NCBI RefSeq assembly: GCF_000711955.1
Contig: NZ_JONR01000010.1
Span: 1-64,000, forward strand
Source of the DNA: Nevskia soli DSM 19509
Lineage (GTDB): Bacteria > Pseudomonadota > Gammaproteobacteria > Nevskiales > Nevskiaceae
Reading direction: 5' to 3'
DNA length: 64,000 nt
The position numbers and the translations under genes were made by a program. The first letter of the stretch is position 1. The number at the start of each line of letters is the position of its first letter. The notes beneath the pieces are model-generated. The model made no database searches. It was not told the DNA's origin and saw only the letters and a program-made list of their open reading frames with translations. Shown here piece after piece: positions 18,942 through 28,194 of this stretch.

Positions 18942-19541
18942 ATGAGTAATCGCAAGCTGTTTGCCGCCGTCCTGCTCGCACTGAACCTTGGAGCCTGCGC
19001 CACCCAGCCGCTGAACGACGTGCCGCTGGTATGGAAACCGACCTCTGAACTCAATTTCGGCGGCGTCGACCTGAGTGAGGCCCGGCGCTCGAAAATCCAG
19101 TTCGAACCATTCGTCGATGCACGCAAGCAGCCGGCGCTGATCGCGGAAAACCGCGAGGACGCGATTCCCAGGCCGGTCACCACCAGCGGCAACGTCGGCG
19201 AATTCGTCAGCGCCAATGTGCGCCAGATCCTGGACCGCGCCGGGCTCGACACGGTGGACAGCGGCGGCGACGTCATCGTGTCAGGAGAAGTGCGGGATTT
19301 CTTCGTCGAGGAAACCAGCCTGTACAAGGGCACCGTCCAGTTGCACCTCTCGGTGCGCAATCGCGCCGGGGTGACCCTGTGGAGCGGCAGTGCCAGCGGC
19401 ACGGCCCAGCGCTTCGGCCGCTCCTATTCGCAGGAAAACTACTACGAAGTGCTGTCCGACTCCCTGATCAACGCCACCGTGCCCCTGGTGCAGGATTGGG
19501 ATTTCCGCCGCGCCCTGGCGGGCCAGGCGAGCAACCGTTAG
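18942..19541 (+). CDS. YajG-like lipoprotein
   Basis: A 199-residue predicted outer-membrane lipoprotein. The signal peptide is MSNRKLFAAVLLALNLGAC with the lipobox LGAC (Cys19). The mature part has alternating strands, an FVDARKQPALIAENRED segment, and VIVSGEVRDFFVEETSLYKG, resembling the YajG lipoprotein family of unknown function. The ATG at 18942 is preceded by CAGGAG. The stop overlaps the convergent aroE stop by 4 bp (TTAG), so the two transcripts interleave at their ends. Confidence 0.8.
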   Translation: MSNRKLFAAVLLALNLGACATQPLNDVPLVWKPTSELNFGGVDLSEARRSKIQFEPFVDARKQPALIAENREDAIPRPVTTSGNVGEFVSANVRQILDRAGLDTVDSGGDVIVSGEVRDFFVEETSLYKGTVQLHLSVRNRAGVTLWSGSASGTAQRFGRSYSQENYYEVLSDSLINATVPLVQDWDFRRALAGQASNR

Positions 19542-20350
19542 GGCTGCCTGAGCTCGGCCAGCACCGCGGCGGTCTCGGGCCGCAGCCCGCGCCACAACAG
19601 GAACGATTCCGCCGCCTGCTCCACCAGCATGCCCAGGCCGTCGGCGCGTTTTGCCGCGCCCTGCGCGGCGGCCCACTGCAGGAACGGCTCCGCCGCCTTG
19701 CCGTAGTTGAGGTCGTAGGCCAGGGCCCCGGGGGCGAACAGTTCCGGCGGCAGGCGCGGCACCCCGCCCTGGTGGCCGATGGAAGTGGCGTTGATCACCA
19801 GATCGTAGCGGTCGCCCTTGAGGGCGTAGTGGGTGGCCGGGCGGATCGGCCCCACGGCCTTGAACGCCAGGGCCAGTTCTTCCGGCTTCCAGGGGTTGCG
19901 GCCCGACACCACCAGTTCGGCCGGCTGCTCGGCCAGCAAAGGCGCGAGGATGCCGCGGGTGGCGCCGCCCGAGCCCAGCACCAGCACGCGCTTGCCGGCG
20001 ATGGCCGCGCCGAGGTTGTGGCGCAGGTCGCGCACCAGGCCGGCGCCGTCGGTGTTGTCGCCGCGCCAGCCGGTGGCGGTGCGGATCAGGGTATTGACCG
20101 CCCCGGCGCGCTCGGCGCGTTCGCTGCGGCTTTCGCACAAGGCGACAGCGGCGGTCTTGTGCGGCAGGGTCAGGTTGAAGCCGGCATAGCCCGCGGCATG
20201 CAGCGCGGCGAGCTTCTCCGCCAGCTGATCCTGGGCCACCTCGATGGCCTCATACGACAGCTGCGCGCCGCTCTGTGCGGCGAACAGGCTGTGGATGCGC
20301 GGCGAGCGGCTGTGCGCGACGGGCTGGCCTAATACTGCGTAATGGTCCAT
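19538..20350 (-). CDS. aroE: Shikimate dehydrogenase AroE
   Basis: Reduces 3-dehydroshikimate to shikimate with NADPH in the common aromatic pathway. 270 residues. The shikimate-binding SRSPRIHSLFAAQ is at about 14-26; the catalytic Lys-Asp pair lies in NLTLPHKTAA (Lys65) and GDNTDGAGLVRDL (Asp101). The NADP loop GSGGATRG is at about 125-132 and the C-terminal PFLQWA region follows. Encoded alone. The DAHP synthase of the same pathway lies at 39.7 kb. Confidence 0.97.
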   Translation of the reverse strand: MDHYAVLGQPVAHSRSPRIHSLFAAQSGAQLSYEAIEVAQDQLAEKLAALHAAGYAGFNLTLPHKTAAVALCESRSERAERAGAVNTLIRTATGWRGDNTDGAGLVRDLRHNLGAAIAGKRVLVLGSGGATRGILAPLLAEQPAELVVSGRNPWKPEELALAFKAVGPIRPATHYALKGDRYDLVINATSIGHQGGVPRLPPELFAPGALAYDLNYGKAAEPFLQWAAAQGAAKRADGLGMLVEQAAESFLLWRGLRPETAAVLAELRQP

Positions 20351-20412
20351 GGAATCGGGCTTGTTTGAAGAGACCGCACCATGGATGGTGCGGTCTTGTC
20401 CAGGATGGACAT

Positions 20413-21111
20413 TCAGCTGAAACAGCGGAGTTTCATGCGGGCGCAGTAGGCAGCCAGGTTGGGATGTTGTCCCACCGCGGCCTTCAGCGGCGTATCCAGC
20501 TGCGCTTCCCAGCAGCTGGCGAGCATGGCGTATGCGCTGGCGTCGAGCGTGCTCGCCTCGGCGCCCATCATGTAGGGTCGTTCGCCCAACAGGTCCGCCA
20601 ACGCGGCGATGTCGGCGGCGCCGCGGCGGTAGATTTCCTCCGGGGAGTGCAGCGCCAGGCCCTGGCCGCGCGCGTCGCGTTCGACCTTGCGCCGCACCAG
20701 CTTGGCCACCGGGCCGCGGGCGACGGCGGGCAGGGCGGCGAAAAAGGACCGCTTCATCGCCTCCCAGTGGGCGGGATCGAGCCAGCGGCTATACAGTACC
20801 GCCCAGTACAGGTGTTCTTCCGCCATGCGGATGAAGGCATGGGCGACGGCCCGGCCGCGCGCGTCGAGCGCGGCGTCCAGGTCGATGCCCCGCGCCGCCG
20901 ACAACTCGCGCGCGATGCAGCCGGAATCGGCGATCTTGCGGCCGTCCACTTCCACGTAGGGCAGCTTGGTCAGCGGCGCCTGCCTAGGTGTCAGGGCGTT
21001 GCGCGCCTCGTATTCCAGCCCGGCGAGGCGCAGCCAGGTCTGCGCCTTGATGCAGAACGGGCTGGCGCTGGGCAAACCCAGGGCCGGCCCGAACTGCCAC
21101 AGGACGATCAC
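20413..21111 (-). CDS. Glutathione S-transferase-like protein
   Basis: A 232-residue protein with an N-terminal thioredoxin-like domain (LWQFGPALGLPSASPFCIKAQTWLRLAGLEYE; candidate thiol Cys17 in SPFCIK) and KLPYVEVDGRKIADSGCIAREL as the glutathione-loop region (about 48-68), then an all-helical C-terminal domain ending in a compact second metaxin/FAXC-like segment (YMMGAEASTLDASAYAML). The start is GTG at 21111: its GTGA overlaps the hemB stop, giving translational coupling. Substrate unknown. Confidence 0.85.
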   Translation of the reverse strand: MIVLWQFGPALGLPSASPFCIKAQTWLRLAGLEYEARNALTPRQAPLTKLPYVEVDGRKIADSGCIARELSAARGIDLDAALDARGRAVAHAFIRMAEEHLYWAVLYSRWLDPAHWEAMKRSFFAALPAVARGPVAKLVRRKVERDARGQGLALHSPEEIYRRGAADIAALADLLGERPYMMGAEASTLDASAYAMLASCWEAQLDTPLKAAVGQHPNLAAYCARMKLRCFS

Positions 21112-22106
21112 GCCGGGCCTTCCGCCAGCCACTGCGCGGCCTGCTTGGCGAAGTAGGTGAGGATCATGTCGGCGCCGGCGCGGCGCAGGCACAGCAGCGA
21201 CTCCATCACCACCTTGCGCTCGTCGAGCCAGCCGTTGGCGATGGCGGCGCGCAGCATGGCGTACTCGCCGCTGACCTGGTACGCCGCCACCGGCACGCCG
21301 AAGCGGTCCTTCACGCGACGGATGATGTCCAGATAGGGCATGCCCGGCTTGACCATGACGATGTCGGCGCCCTCGCTCAGGTCCAGCTCCACCTCGCGCA
21401 ACGCTTCATCGGTATTGGCCGGATCCATCTGGTAGGTACGCTTGTCGCCCTTCAGCGCCACCTTGGTGCCGACAGCATCGCGGAACGGGCCGTAGAAGGC
21501 GCTGGCGTATTTGGCGGCATAGGACAGGATCAGGGCGTTCTTCTGGCCGTCGCGCTCCAGCACCTGGCGTACGGCGCCGACGCGGCCGTCCATCATGTCC
21601 GAAGGCGCCAGCACGTCGGCGCCGGCGCGGGCCAGCACCAGGGCCTGCTTGCGCAGCGCTTCCACGGTGACGTCGTTGTCGACGTAGCCGGAGGCGTCGA
21701 GCACGCCGTCATGGCCGTGGCTGGTATAGGGGTCGAGGGCGATGTCGACGATCACGCCCAGGCCCGGGCAGGCCGATTTCACCGCACGGATGGCGCGCGG
21801 AATCAGGCCTTCCGGGTTGAGCGCTTCGCCGCCATGCTCGGTCTTCAGCTCGGGCGGGATCACCGGGAACAGGGCCACTGCGACGATGCCCAGCTTCTGC
21901 AGCTCGGCGCACTCGCGCACCAGCTCGTCGAGATCGAGCCGGGTCTGGCCGGGCATCGAGACGATGGGACCCTTCAGCGCGCCTTCGGCCACGAACAACG
22001 GCTGGATCAGCTGCGCCGGGGCGAGGCGGGTTTCGCGCACCAGGGCGCGGACGAATTCGGCGCTGCGCAGGCGGCGCGGGCGGGTATTGGGGAAGGCGGC
22101 ATTCAC
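21108..22106 (-). CDS. hemB: Porphobilinogen synthase HemB
   Basis: Condenses two 5-aminolevulinate molecules to porphobilinogen (heme and cobalamin precursor). 332 residues from the GTG at 22106. The GHDG metal site sits in YTSHGHDGVLD, the two catalytic lysines in ILSYAAKYASAFYGPFRDA and DIVMVKPGMPYLDI, and the substrate loop in GDKRTYQMDPAN. The cysteine-rich zinc site of animal enzymes is absent, implying the Mg-type bacterial form. The upstream in-frame extension is rejected because family members begin with FPNTRPRRLR. Coupled to the GST-like gene downstream. Confidence 0.96.
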   Translation of the reverse strand: MNAAFPNTRPRRLRSAEFVRALVRETRLAPAQLIQPLFVAEGALKGPIVSMPGQTRLDLDELVRECAELQKLGIVAVALFPVIPPELKTEHGGEALNPEGLIPRAIRAVKSACPGLGVIVDIALDPYTSHGHDGVLDASGYVDNDVTVEALRKQALVLARAGADVLAPSDMMDGRVGAVRQVLERDGQKNALILSYAAKYASAFYGPFRDAVGTKVALKGDKRTYQMDPANTDEALREVELDLSEGADIVMVKPGMPYLDIIRRVKDRFGVPVAAYQVSGEYAMLRAAIANGWLDERKVVMESLLCLRRAGADMILTYFAKQAAQWLAEGPA

Positions 22107-22282
22107 GGGCGGGAAACTCGCAGGGGAAACCGCGCAATTATAGGCGGCAACGCGGTCCGGGGCAGATTTGTCACCCCTCGCTGCAACCAAAACGGCCCGA
22201 TCCACGTACCAGCGACCCCGCCGCAAGGCCTTGCTATGATCGGTCCCGACTCCGAGCCCAAGCGACACCTGAAAAACGCGAC

Positions 22283-22873
22283 ATGAGCTCCGCCACAGCC
22301 GACCCGGAACGCCTGACCCAGTTGCTTGCCGCCATCGGCGGCGGCGACCAGCGCGCGTTCGCCCAGCTCTATGAAAGCTGCAGCTCGCATCTGTTCGGGC
22401 TGCTGCTGCGTATTCTGCAACGACGGGATTGGGCGGAAGAGGCGTTGCAGGATTGCTTCCTCAAGATCTGGCAGAAATCGGAAACCTACGAACCCGCACG
22501 GGGCGCGCCGCTGACCTGGCTTTCCACCATCGCCCGCTATCGCGCGCTCGATCTGTTGCGCATGAAGCGGCCGGAAGTGGAGATGCCGGAAGAAGGCGAG
22601 GAACCGCCGATGACGCTGGCCGATCCGGGACAGGACCCGGTGGACGGCGCCATCGAGGGTGAAGGCATCGACAAGCTGCGCGACTGCATGCGCGGCCTGC
22701 AGGACGAGCAGCGCCGGAGTGTGCTGCTGGCGTATTACGAGGGGTACACCCACCAGGAGCTGGCGCGGGCGATGAAGGCGCCGCTGGGTACGGTGAAGAG
22801 CTGGGTGCGGCGAGGCCTGTCGCGCCTGCGTGACTGCCTGGAAGGGGTCGGCGGTGTGGTGGAGCAGGAATGA
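22283..22873 (+). CDS. ECF RNA polymerase sigma factor (SigK-like)
   Basis: A 196-residue extracytoplasmic-function sigma factor. Region 2 spans about 20-95 (FAQLYESCSSHLFGLLLRIL, WAEEALQDCFLKIWQ, LTWLSTIARYRALDLLR). An acidic linker follows, and region 4 holds the helix-turn-helix YTHQELARAMKAPLGTVKSWVRRGLSRLRDCL (about 152-183). Its last codons overlap the next gene (ATGA), which encodes its likely anti-sigma factor. Divergent from hemB. The target promoters are unknown. Confidence 0.93.
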   Translation: MSSATADPERLTQLLAAIGGGDQRAFAQLYESCSSHLFGLLLRILQRRDWAEEALQDCFLKIWQKSETYEPARGAPLTWLSTIARYRALDLLRMKRPEVEMPEEGEEPPMTLADPGQDPVDGAIEGEGIDKLRDCMRGLQDEQRRSVLLAYYEGYTHQELARAMKAPLGTVKSWVRRGLSRLRDCLEGVGGVVEQE

Positions 22874-23619
22874 AGTATCAGGATGCCAGGTTGCGCAGGA
22901 TGCTGGCGGCCGAGTACGTACTCGGCACGCTGCGCGGTCCGGCGCGCAGGCGTTTTGAGCGGCTGGCGCGCGCCGACGCGGCGCTGCGCGCGGAGCAGTA
23001 TTTCTGGGAGACGCGCCTCGGCCGGCTGGCCCTCGCGGTCAAGCCGGTGACGCCGGCCCCGACCGTGTGGCTGTCGCTGCTGCGGCGCATCGAGTCGGGC
23101 AACAGCGTGCCGCTGCGCGCCCGTCCGGCGGAGCCGAAGCCGGTGCCGATGCGGCGCATCTGGGCTGGCCTCGCCGCCGCCGCGGCGGTGGTCGTGGTGG
23201 TGATGCTGGGCCAGCGCGGTATCCTGCCCGGCGCGCACGAGACCGCGCCGGTGGCACAGGCCCCGACTGCCGTGGCGCCGGCGGCGCCGGTCTACGTGGC
23301 GCAGCTGAAGGTGCCGGATTCGACCATGCAGTGGACGGTGAGCCTGTCCCTGGCCAAGGGTCGGATGACCGTGGCCGCGGCCGGCGATTACCCGCAACTC
23401 GGCCAGCACAGCATGGAGCTGTGGTGGATCTCGCCGCAGGGACCGGTGGCGATCGGCCTGCTGCCGGTGCAGGGCAATGGCAGCATGGCCCTGCCGAAGG
23501 CAATGCTGGCGCAGGGCGGCATCACGCTGGCCGTCAGCCTGGAGCCGCAAGGTGGCTCGCCGACAGGCAAGCCGACCGGGCCGGTGCTGACCTCCGGGCC
23601 GGCAGTGCAGGCCGCGTAA
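22870..23619 (+). CDS. RskA-like anti-sigma factor
   Basis: A 249-residue membrane protein. A cytoplasmic N-terminal zinc-free anti-sigma domain (about 1-75, AEYVLGTLRGPARRRFERLARADAALR split over the start) is followed by one membrane helix (IWAGLAAAAAVVVVVMLG, about 97-115) and a periplasmic anti-sigma-K domain (STMQWTVSLSLAKGRM, HSMELWWISPQGPVAIGLLP). It probably holds the coupled sigma factor inactive until an envelope signal releases it. Cotranscribed by a 4-bp overlap. Confidence 0.9.
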   Translation: MKYQDARLRRMLAAEYVLGTLRGPARRRFERLARADAALRAEQYFWETRLGRLALAVKPVTPAPTVWLSLLRRIESGNSVPLRARPAEPKPVPMRRIWAGLAAAAAVVVVVMLGQRGILPGAHETAPVAQAPTAVAPAAPVYVAQLKVPDSTMQWTVSLSLAKGRMTVAAAGDYPQLGQHSMELWWISPQGPVAIGLLPVQGNGSMALPKAMLAQGGITLAVSLEPQGGSPTGKPTGPVLTSGPAVQAA

Positions 23620-23625
23620 TTTTTT

Positions 23626-23704
23626 TGTCATCCCGAGCGCGGCGAAGGATCTCGTCCTCATTCACCATGGCAGGGCCGGATTCCTCGCCGCGCTCGGGAT
23701 GGCA
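23626..23704. repeat. GTCATCCCGAGCG-type inverted repeat
   Basis: Arms at 23626-23649 and 23681-23704 are complementary over about 24 nt with two mismatches, around a 31-nt spacer. The GTCATCCCGAGCG head is a common proteobacterial intergenic palindrome. It lies just after the anti-sigma gene and could end its transcription. Confidence 0.6.
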
Positions 23705-23709
23705 AGTCT

Positions 23710-23796
23710 CGTAGGTTGGGGTGAGCGCAGCGAACCCCAACATTGCCTGACCTGAGCCGAAGACGTAGGGGTTCGCTACGCTCACCCCAACCTACG
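23710..23796. repeat. Paired GTAG-headed REP-like elements (BIME)
   Basis: Two inverted 29-nt units (23710-23738 and 23768-23796) differ at one position. Each reads GTAGGTTGGGGTGAGCG and on to a closing CCCC arm. A GTAG tetranucleotide in front of an imperfect palindrome is the mark of REP sequences handled by RAYT enzymes; related units occur at 40751 and 45816. The right unit supplies the last codons and stop of the alpha/beta hydrolase gene. Confidence 0.65.
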
Positions 23797-24726
23797 CATT
23801 AACTTCTGCTGCAGCCAGCCCAGCAGATCCGCGGTGGCCTGATCACGGCATTGCGGAATTTCATTGAGCAATTCGTGACGTCCGCCCTCATAGATCTTCA
23901 CAGTCACGTCCTTCAGGCCGGCGCTGCGATAGGCCTGCGCCAACAGCTCGGGGCCGTGTGCGCCGCCGCTGACGGCATCCTTGCTGCCCGCAATCAACAG
24001 CACCGGCAACGACTTCGGAACGCGCGACAGGCGCCGCGGATCGCGCAGGGAAGCACCGGCATCCAGCAGGCTGGCCCATAGCGCGGCGCTGCAGCGGAAA
24101 CCGCAGAGGGGATCGGACACATACTTATCCACCTCGGCCGCATCGCGCGACAGCCAGTCCGCGGGGGTGCGCGTGGGCGCGAACTTCTTGTTGAAGGCCT
24201 TGAACGACAAGGCTTCTGCCAGTGCGCTGCGGTGGCGCACGCCCAGCAGCATGCCCTCCAGCTTCAGCAGCAGGGCGCCGGCCGCGCGTGTCGGCCCCAT
24301 GTCGCCGGTGGTGGCGGAAAGGATCACGCCCGCCAGCCCCTCGCCGTGTTCGACGGCGTAGTACTGGCTGAGAAAGGAACCCATGCTGTGGCCGAGCAGG
24401 AACAGCGGCTTGCCGGCCTGCTCCTGCGCCGCCCGTCCGCGCACGCGGTACAGCGCATCCAGCGCGTAGTTCCAGCCGTCATGATCGGCGAAGTGGCCGA
24501 GCTCGGCGGCGCTGTCCACGCTGAGGCCGTGGCCGGGCCAGTCCAGCGCATAGACAGCCCAGCCGGCGGCATTGAGCGCCTGCGCCAGGCGCGCATAGCG
24601 CGCGCCGTGCTCGGCCATGCCGTGCGCGACCAGCAGGGTGGCGTGGACCGGTCCTTGTGGCAGCCAGCGGTGCACGTGGATGGCGTGGCCCGTCGGTATC
24701 TGCACCTGGAATCCGTCTGCGCTCAT
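23782..24726 (-). CDS. Alpha/beta hydrolase (monoacylglycerol lipase-like)
   Basis: A 314-residue soluble hydrolase of the lysophospholipase/monoacylglycerol lipase type. HGMAEHGARYARLAQALNAAG and DWPGHGLS near 60-75 match that group; the nucleophile is in LGHSMGSFL (Ser near 110), the acid in IAGSKDAVS and the base in EGGRHELLNE. It likely frees fatty acids from glycerol monoesters, which suits the adjacent divergent glpK. The last residues and stop codon are encoded by the REP-like repeat downstream. The ATG at 24726 was chosen for the GGGGA before it. Confidence 0.88.
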   Translation of the reverse strand: MSADGFQVQIPTGHAIHVHRWLPQGPVHATLLVAHGMAEHGARYARLAQALNAAGWAVYALDWPGHGLSVDSAAELGHFADHDGWNYALDALYRVRGRAAQEQAGKPLFLLGHSMGSFLSQYYAVEHGEGLAGVILSATTGDMGPTRAAGALLLKLEGMLLGVRHRSALAEALSFKAFNKKFAPTRTPADWLSRDAAEVDKYVSDPLCGFRCSAALWASLLDAGASLRDPRRLSRVPKSLPVLLIAGSKDAVSGGAHGPELLAQAYRSAGLKDVTVKIYEGGRHELLNEIPQCRDQATADLLGWLQQKLMRRLG

Positions 24727-24745
24727 GAGCAAGTCCCCTGATCTT

Positions 24746-24767
24746 GATGTCACTAGAGATGTCACTA
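24746..24767. promoter_or_regulatory. Direct repeat GATGTCACTA between hydrolase and glpK
   Basis: GATGTCACTA occurs at 24746-24755 and again at 24758-24767, spaced 12 bp start to start, in the divergent promoter region. A tandem operator or a simple duplication are both possible. Confidence 0.35.
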
Positions 24768-24769
24768 TA

Positions 24770-24800
24770 AGAGCCTATCCGTGAACAAATCGCACCTGCG
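24770..24800 (+). repeat. 31-bp dispersed repeat, copy A
   Basis: Begins AGAGCCTATCCGTGAA and ends ATCGCACCTGCG. It matches 31760-31790 with only two substitutions, in the same orientation, each copy shortly upstream of a plus-strand gene (here glpK). Confidence 0.65.
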
Positions 24801-24824
24801 GCACAGCAGGCCGAGGAGAATCCG

Positions 24825-26321
<1,497 letters not shown>

Positions 26322-26467
26322 TCAATGCACAGTTTGTAGGATGTGCCGGCGTGGCATTCGATCCGGGGCCTTTTCGAACGGCACGGAACTGCCCCTGTCA
26401 ATAGACTGAAATTCCGACCCCGCCCCGCGCTTGCGCCGCCCGACAGGGGCCGGTAAGGTCTGCGGTT

Positions 26468-27847
26468 GTGAAAATCGTCATCCTAGGTGCCGGCCAGGTC
26501 GGCACCACTCTCGCCGAAAACCTCGCCAGCGAAGCCAACGACATCACCGTCGTGGATTCGGACGCGCAGGCCCTGGCCAACCTGCAGGAGCGGCTCGACA
26601 TCCGCACCGTGCTCGGCCATGCCTCCTACCCGGAGACGCTGCGCCGCGCCCAGGCCAACGACGCGGACATGATCATCGCCGTCACCGAGAGCGACGAGAC
26701 CAATATCCTGGCCTGCCGTATCGCCCAGACCCTGTTCCACACCCCCACCAAGATCGCCCGCGTGCGCGCGGTGGAATACCTGGGCGAGGAAGACAAGCTG
26801 TTCCTGCCGGACGCGCTGTCGGTGGACATGCGCATCAGCCCGGAGCAGCTGGTCACCGATGCCATCGGCCGCCTGATCGAGTACCCGGGCGCGCTGCAGG
26901 TGGTGGACTTCGCCGACGGCCGCGTGCGCCTGGTCGGCGTGCGCGCCTATTACGGCGGCCCGCTGGTAGGCCGCCAGCTGAAGGAACTGCCCTCGCACCT
27001 GCCGGCCGATGTCGATGCGCGCGTCGCCGCCATCTACCGTCGCGGCAAGCCGATCCTGCCGGAAGGCGAGACCGTGATCGAGGCGGAGGACGAGGTGTTC
27101 TTCGTCGCCGCGCGCGGGCACATCCCGAAGATCATGGCCGAGCTGCGCAAGCTCGACCGTCCGGTCAAGCGCGTCATGCTCGCCGGCGGCGGCAACATCG
27201 GCCTGCGCCTGGCGCGCGCGCTGTCGGACAAGGTGCAGGTCAAGATCATCGAGCGCAACCGCGACCGCGCGCGCAAGCTGTCCGAGGAACTCAACCACGT
27301 GGTGGTGCTGGCCGGCGACGCCGCCAACGAATCGCTGCTGATGGAAGAGAACATCGAGGACGTGGATGTGTTCTGCGCCGTCACCAACGACGACGAGGCC
27401 AACATCCTCTCCGCCATGCTGGCCAAGCGCCTGGGCGCGCGCAAGGCGCTGTCGCTGATCAATCGTTTGGCCTACGTGGACCTGGTGGAGGGCGGCGCCA
27501 TCGACGTCGCCATTTCGCCGCAGCAGGCCACGGTGAGCGCGCTGCTGGCGCACGTGCGCCGCGGCGACGTGGTCAAGGTGCACTCGTTGCGCCGCGGCGC
27601 CGCCGAGGCGATCGAGGCGGTAGCCCACGGCGACCGCAGCAACTCCAAGGTGGTCGGCCGCCGCCTGGAAGAGATCAAGCTGCCGCCCGGCACCACCATC
27701 GGCGCCATCGTGCGCGGCGAGGACGTGCTGATCGCCCACGGCGAGGTGATGATCGAGGCCGAAGACCACGTCATCCTGTTCATCGTCGACAAGCGCAAGA
27801 CCAAGGACGTGGAGAAACTGTTCCAGGTCGGGTTGACTTTCATCTAA
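26468..27847 (+). CDS. trkA: Trk potassium uptake regulator TrkA
   Basis: A 459-residue cytosolic NAD-binding subunit that gates the TrkH potassium channel. Two RCK units are visible: MKIVILGAGQVGTTLAENLA (Rossmann loop, residues 1-20) with VDSDAQAL, and a second KRVMLAGGGNIGLRLARAL near 234-252, each followed by a TrkA-C domain. It uses a GTG start with AAGG upstream, in line with homologues that begin MKIVILG. Its partner trkH is 2.4 kb downstream on the opposite strand. Confidence 0.96.
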   Translation: MKIVILGAGQVGTTLAENLASEANDITVVDSDAQALANLQERLDIRTVLGHASYPETLRRAQANDADMIIAVTESDETNILACRIAQTLFHTPTKIARVRAVEYLGEEDKLFLPDALSVDMRISPEQLVTDAIGRLIEYPGALQVVDFADGRVRLVGVRAYYGGPLVGRQLKELPSHLPADVDARVAAIYRRGKPILPEGETVIEAEDEVFFVAARGHIPKIMAELRKLDRPVKRVMLAGGGNIGLRLARALSDKVQVKIIERNRDRARKLSEELNHVVVLAGDAANESLLMEENIEDVDVFCAVTNDDEANILSAMLAKRLGARKALSLINRLAYVDLVEGGAIDVAISPQQATVSALLAHVRRGDVVKVHSLRRGAAEAIEAVAHGDRSNSKVVGRRLEEIKLPPGTTIGAIVRGEDVLIAHGEVMIEAEDHVILFIVDKRKTKDVEKLFQVGLTFI

Positions 27848-28194
27848 CAGGAACAAGCCCTTGGCGGCGTCACCCCCGGTTTGCGGGAATCGGTTTGAGA
27901 TGCCGTTCTCGCCGTGGGACGTTGCTATCCTTGACGGCCGTTCACCTCGGCACCTAGCATCGGTCCAGAATCTGCATCGCAGTACCAGGAGCTTCCGCAG
28001 CAAGTGGAGGCCGCGATGCAGCCGGCAAGGACGTCCGGAGCAAGCTGGTCCATCCGCTCAGGGTGGTTTGTGCACAGTCTACCGCCCCATCGCGCGCGGT
28101 ACCGCTGCGCGTCCCTGAGCCGATACCCGCACCCCGGTAGCCATTGACGGCGTCGCAAGACGGCGGGGCTTGGGGAAGATGGAAAGCGGGAGCC
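27848..28194. other. Gap between trkA and rmuC
   Basis: 347 bp without a gene I can support. One inverted repeat, CTGCATCGC (27972-27980) with GCGATGCAG (28013-28021), could form a stem around a 32-nt interior. I recognise no promoter, riboswitch or tRNA. Confidence 0.4.

Noticed and set aside
22101..22268. Longer HemB starting near 22268
   Set aside because: The extension has no similarity to HemB and overlaps the promoter region of the divergent sigma factor.
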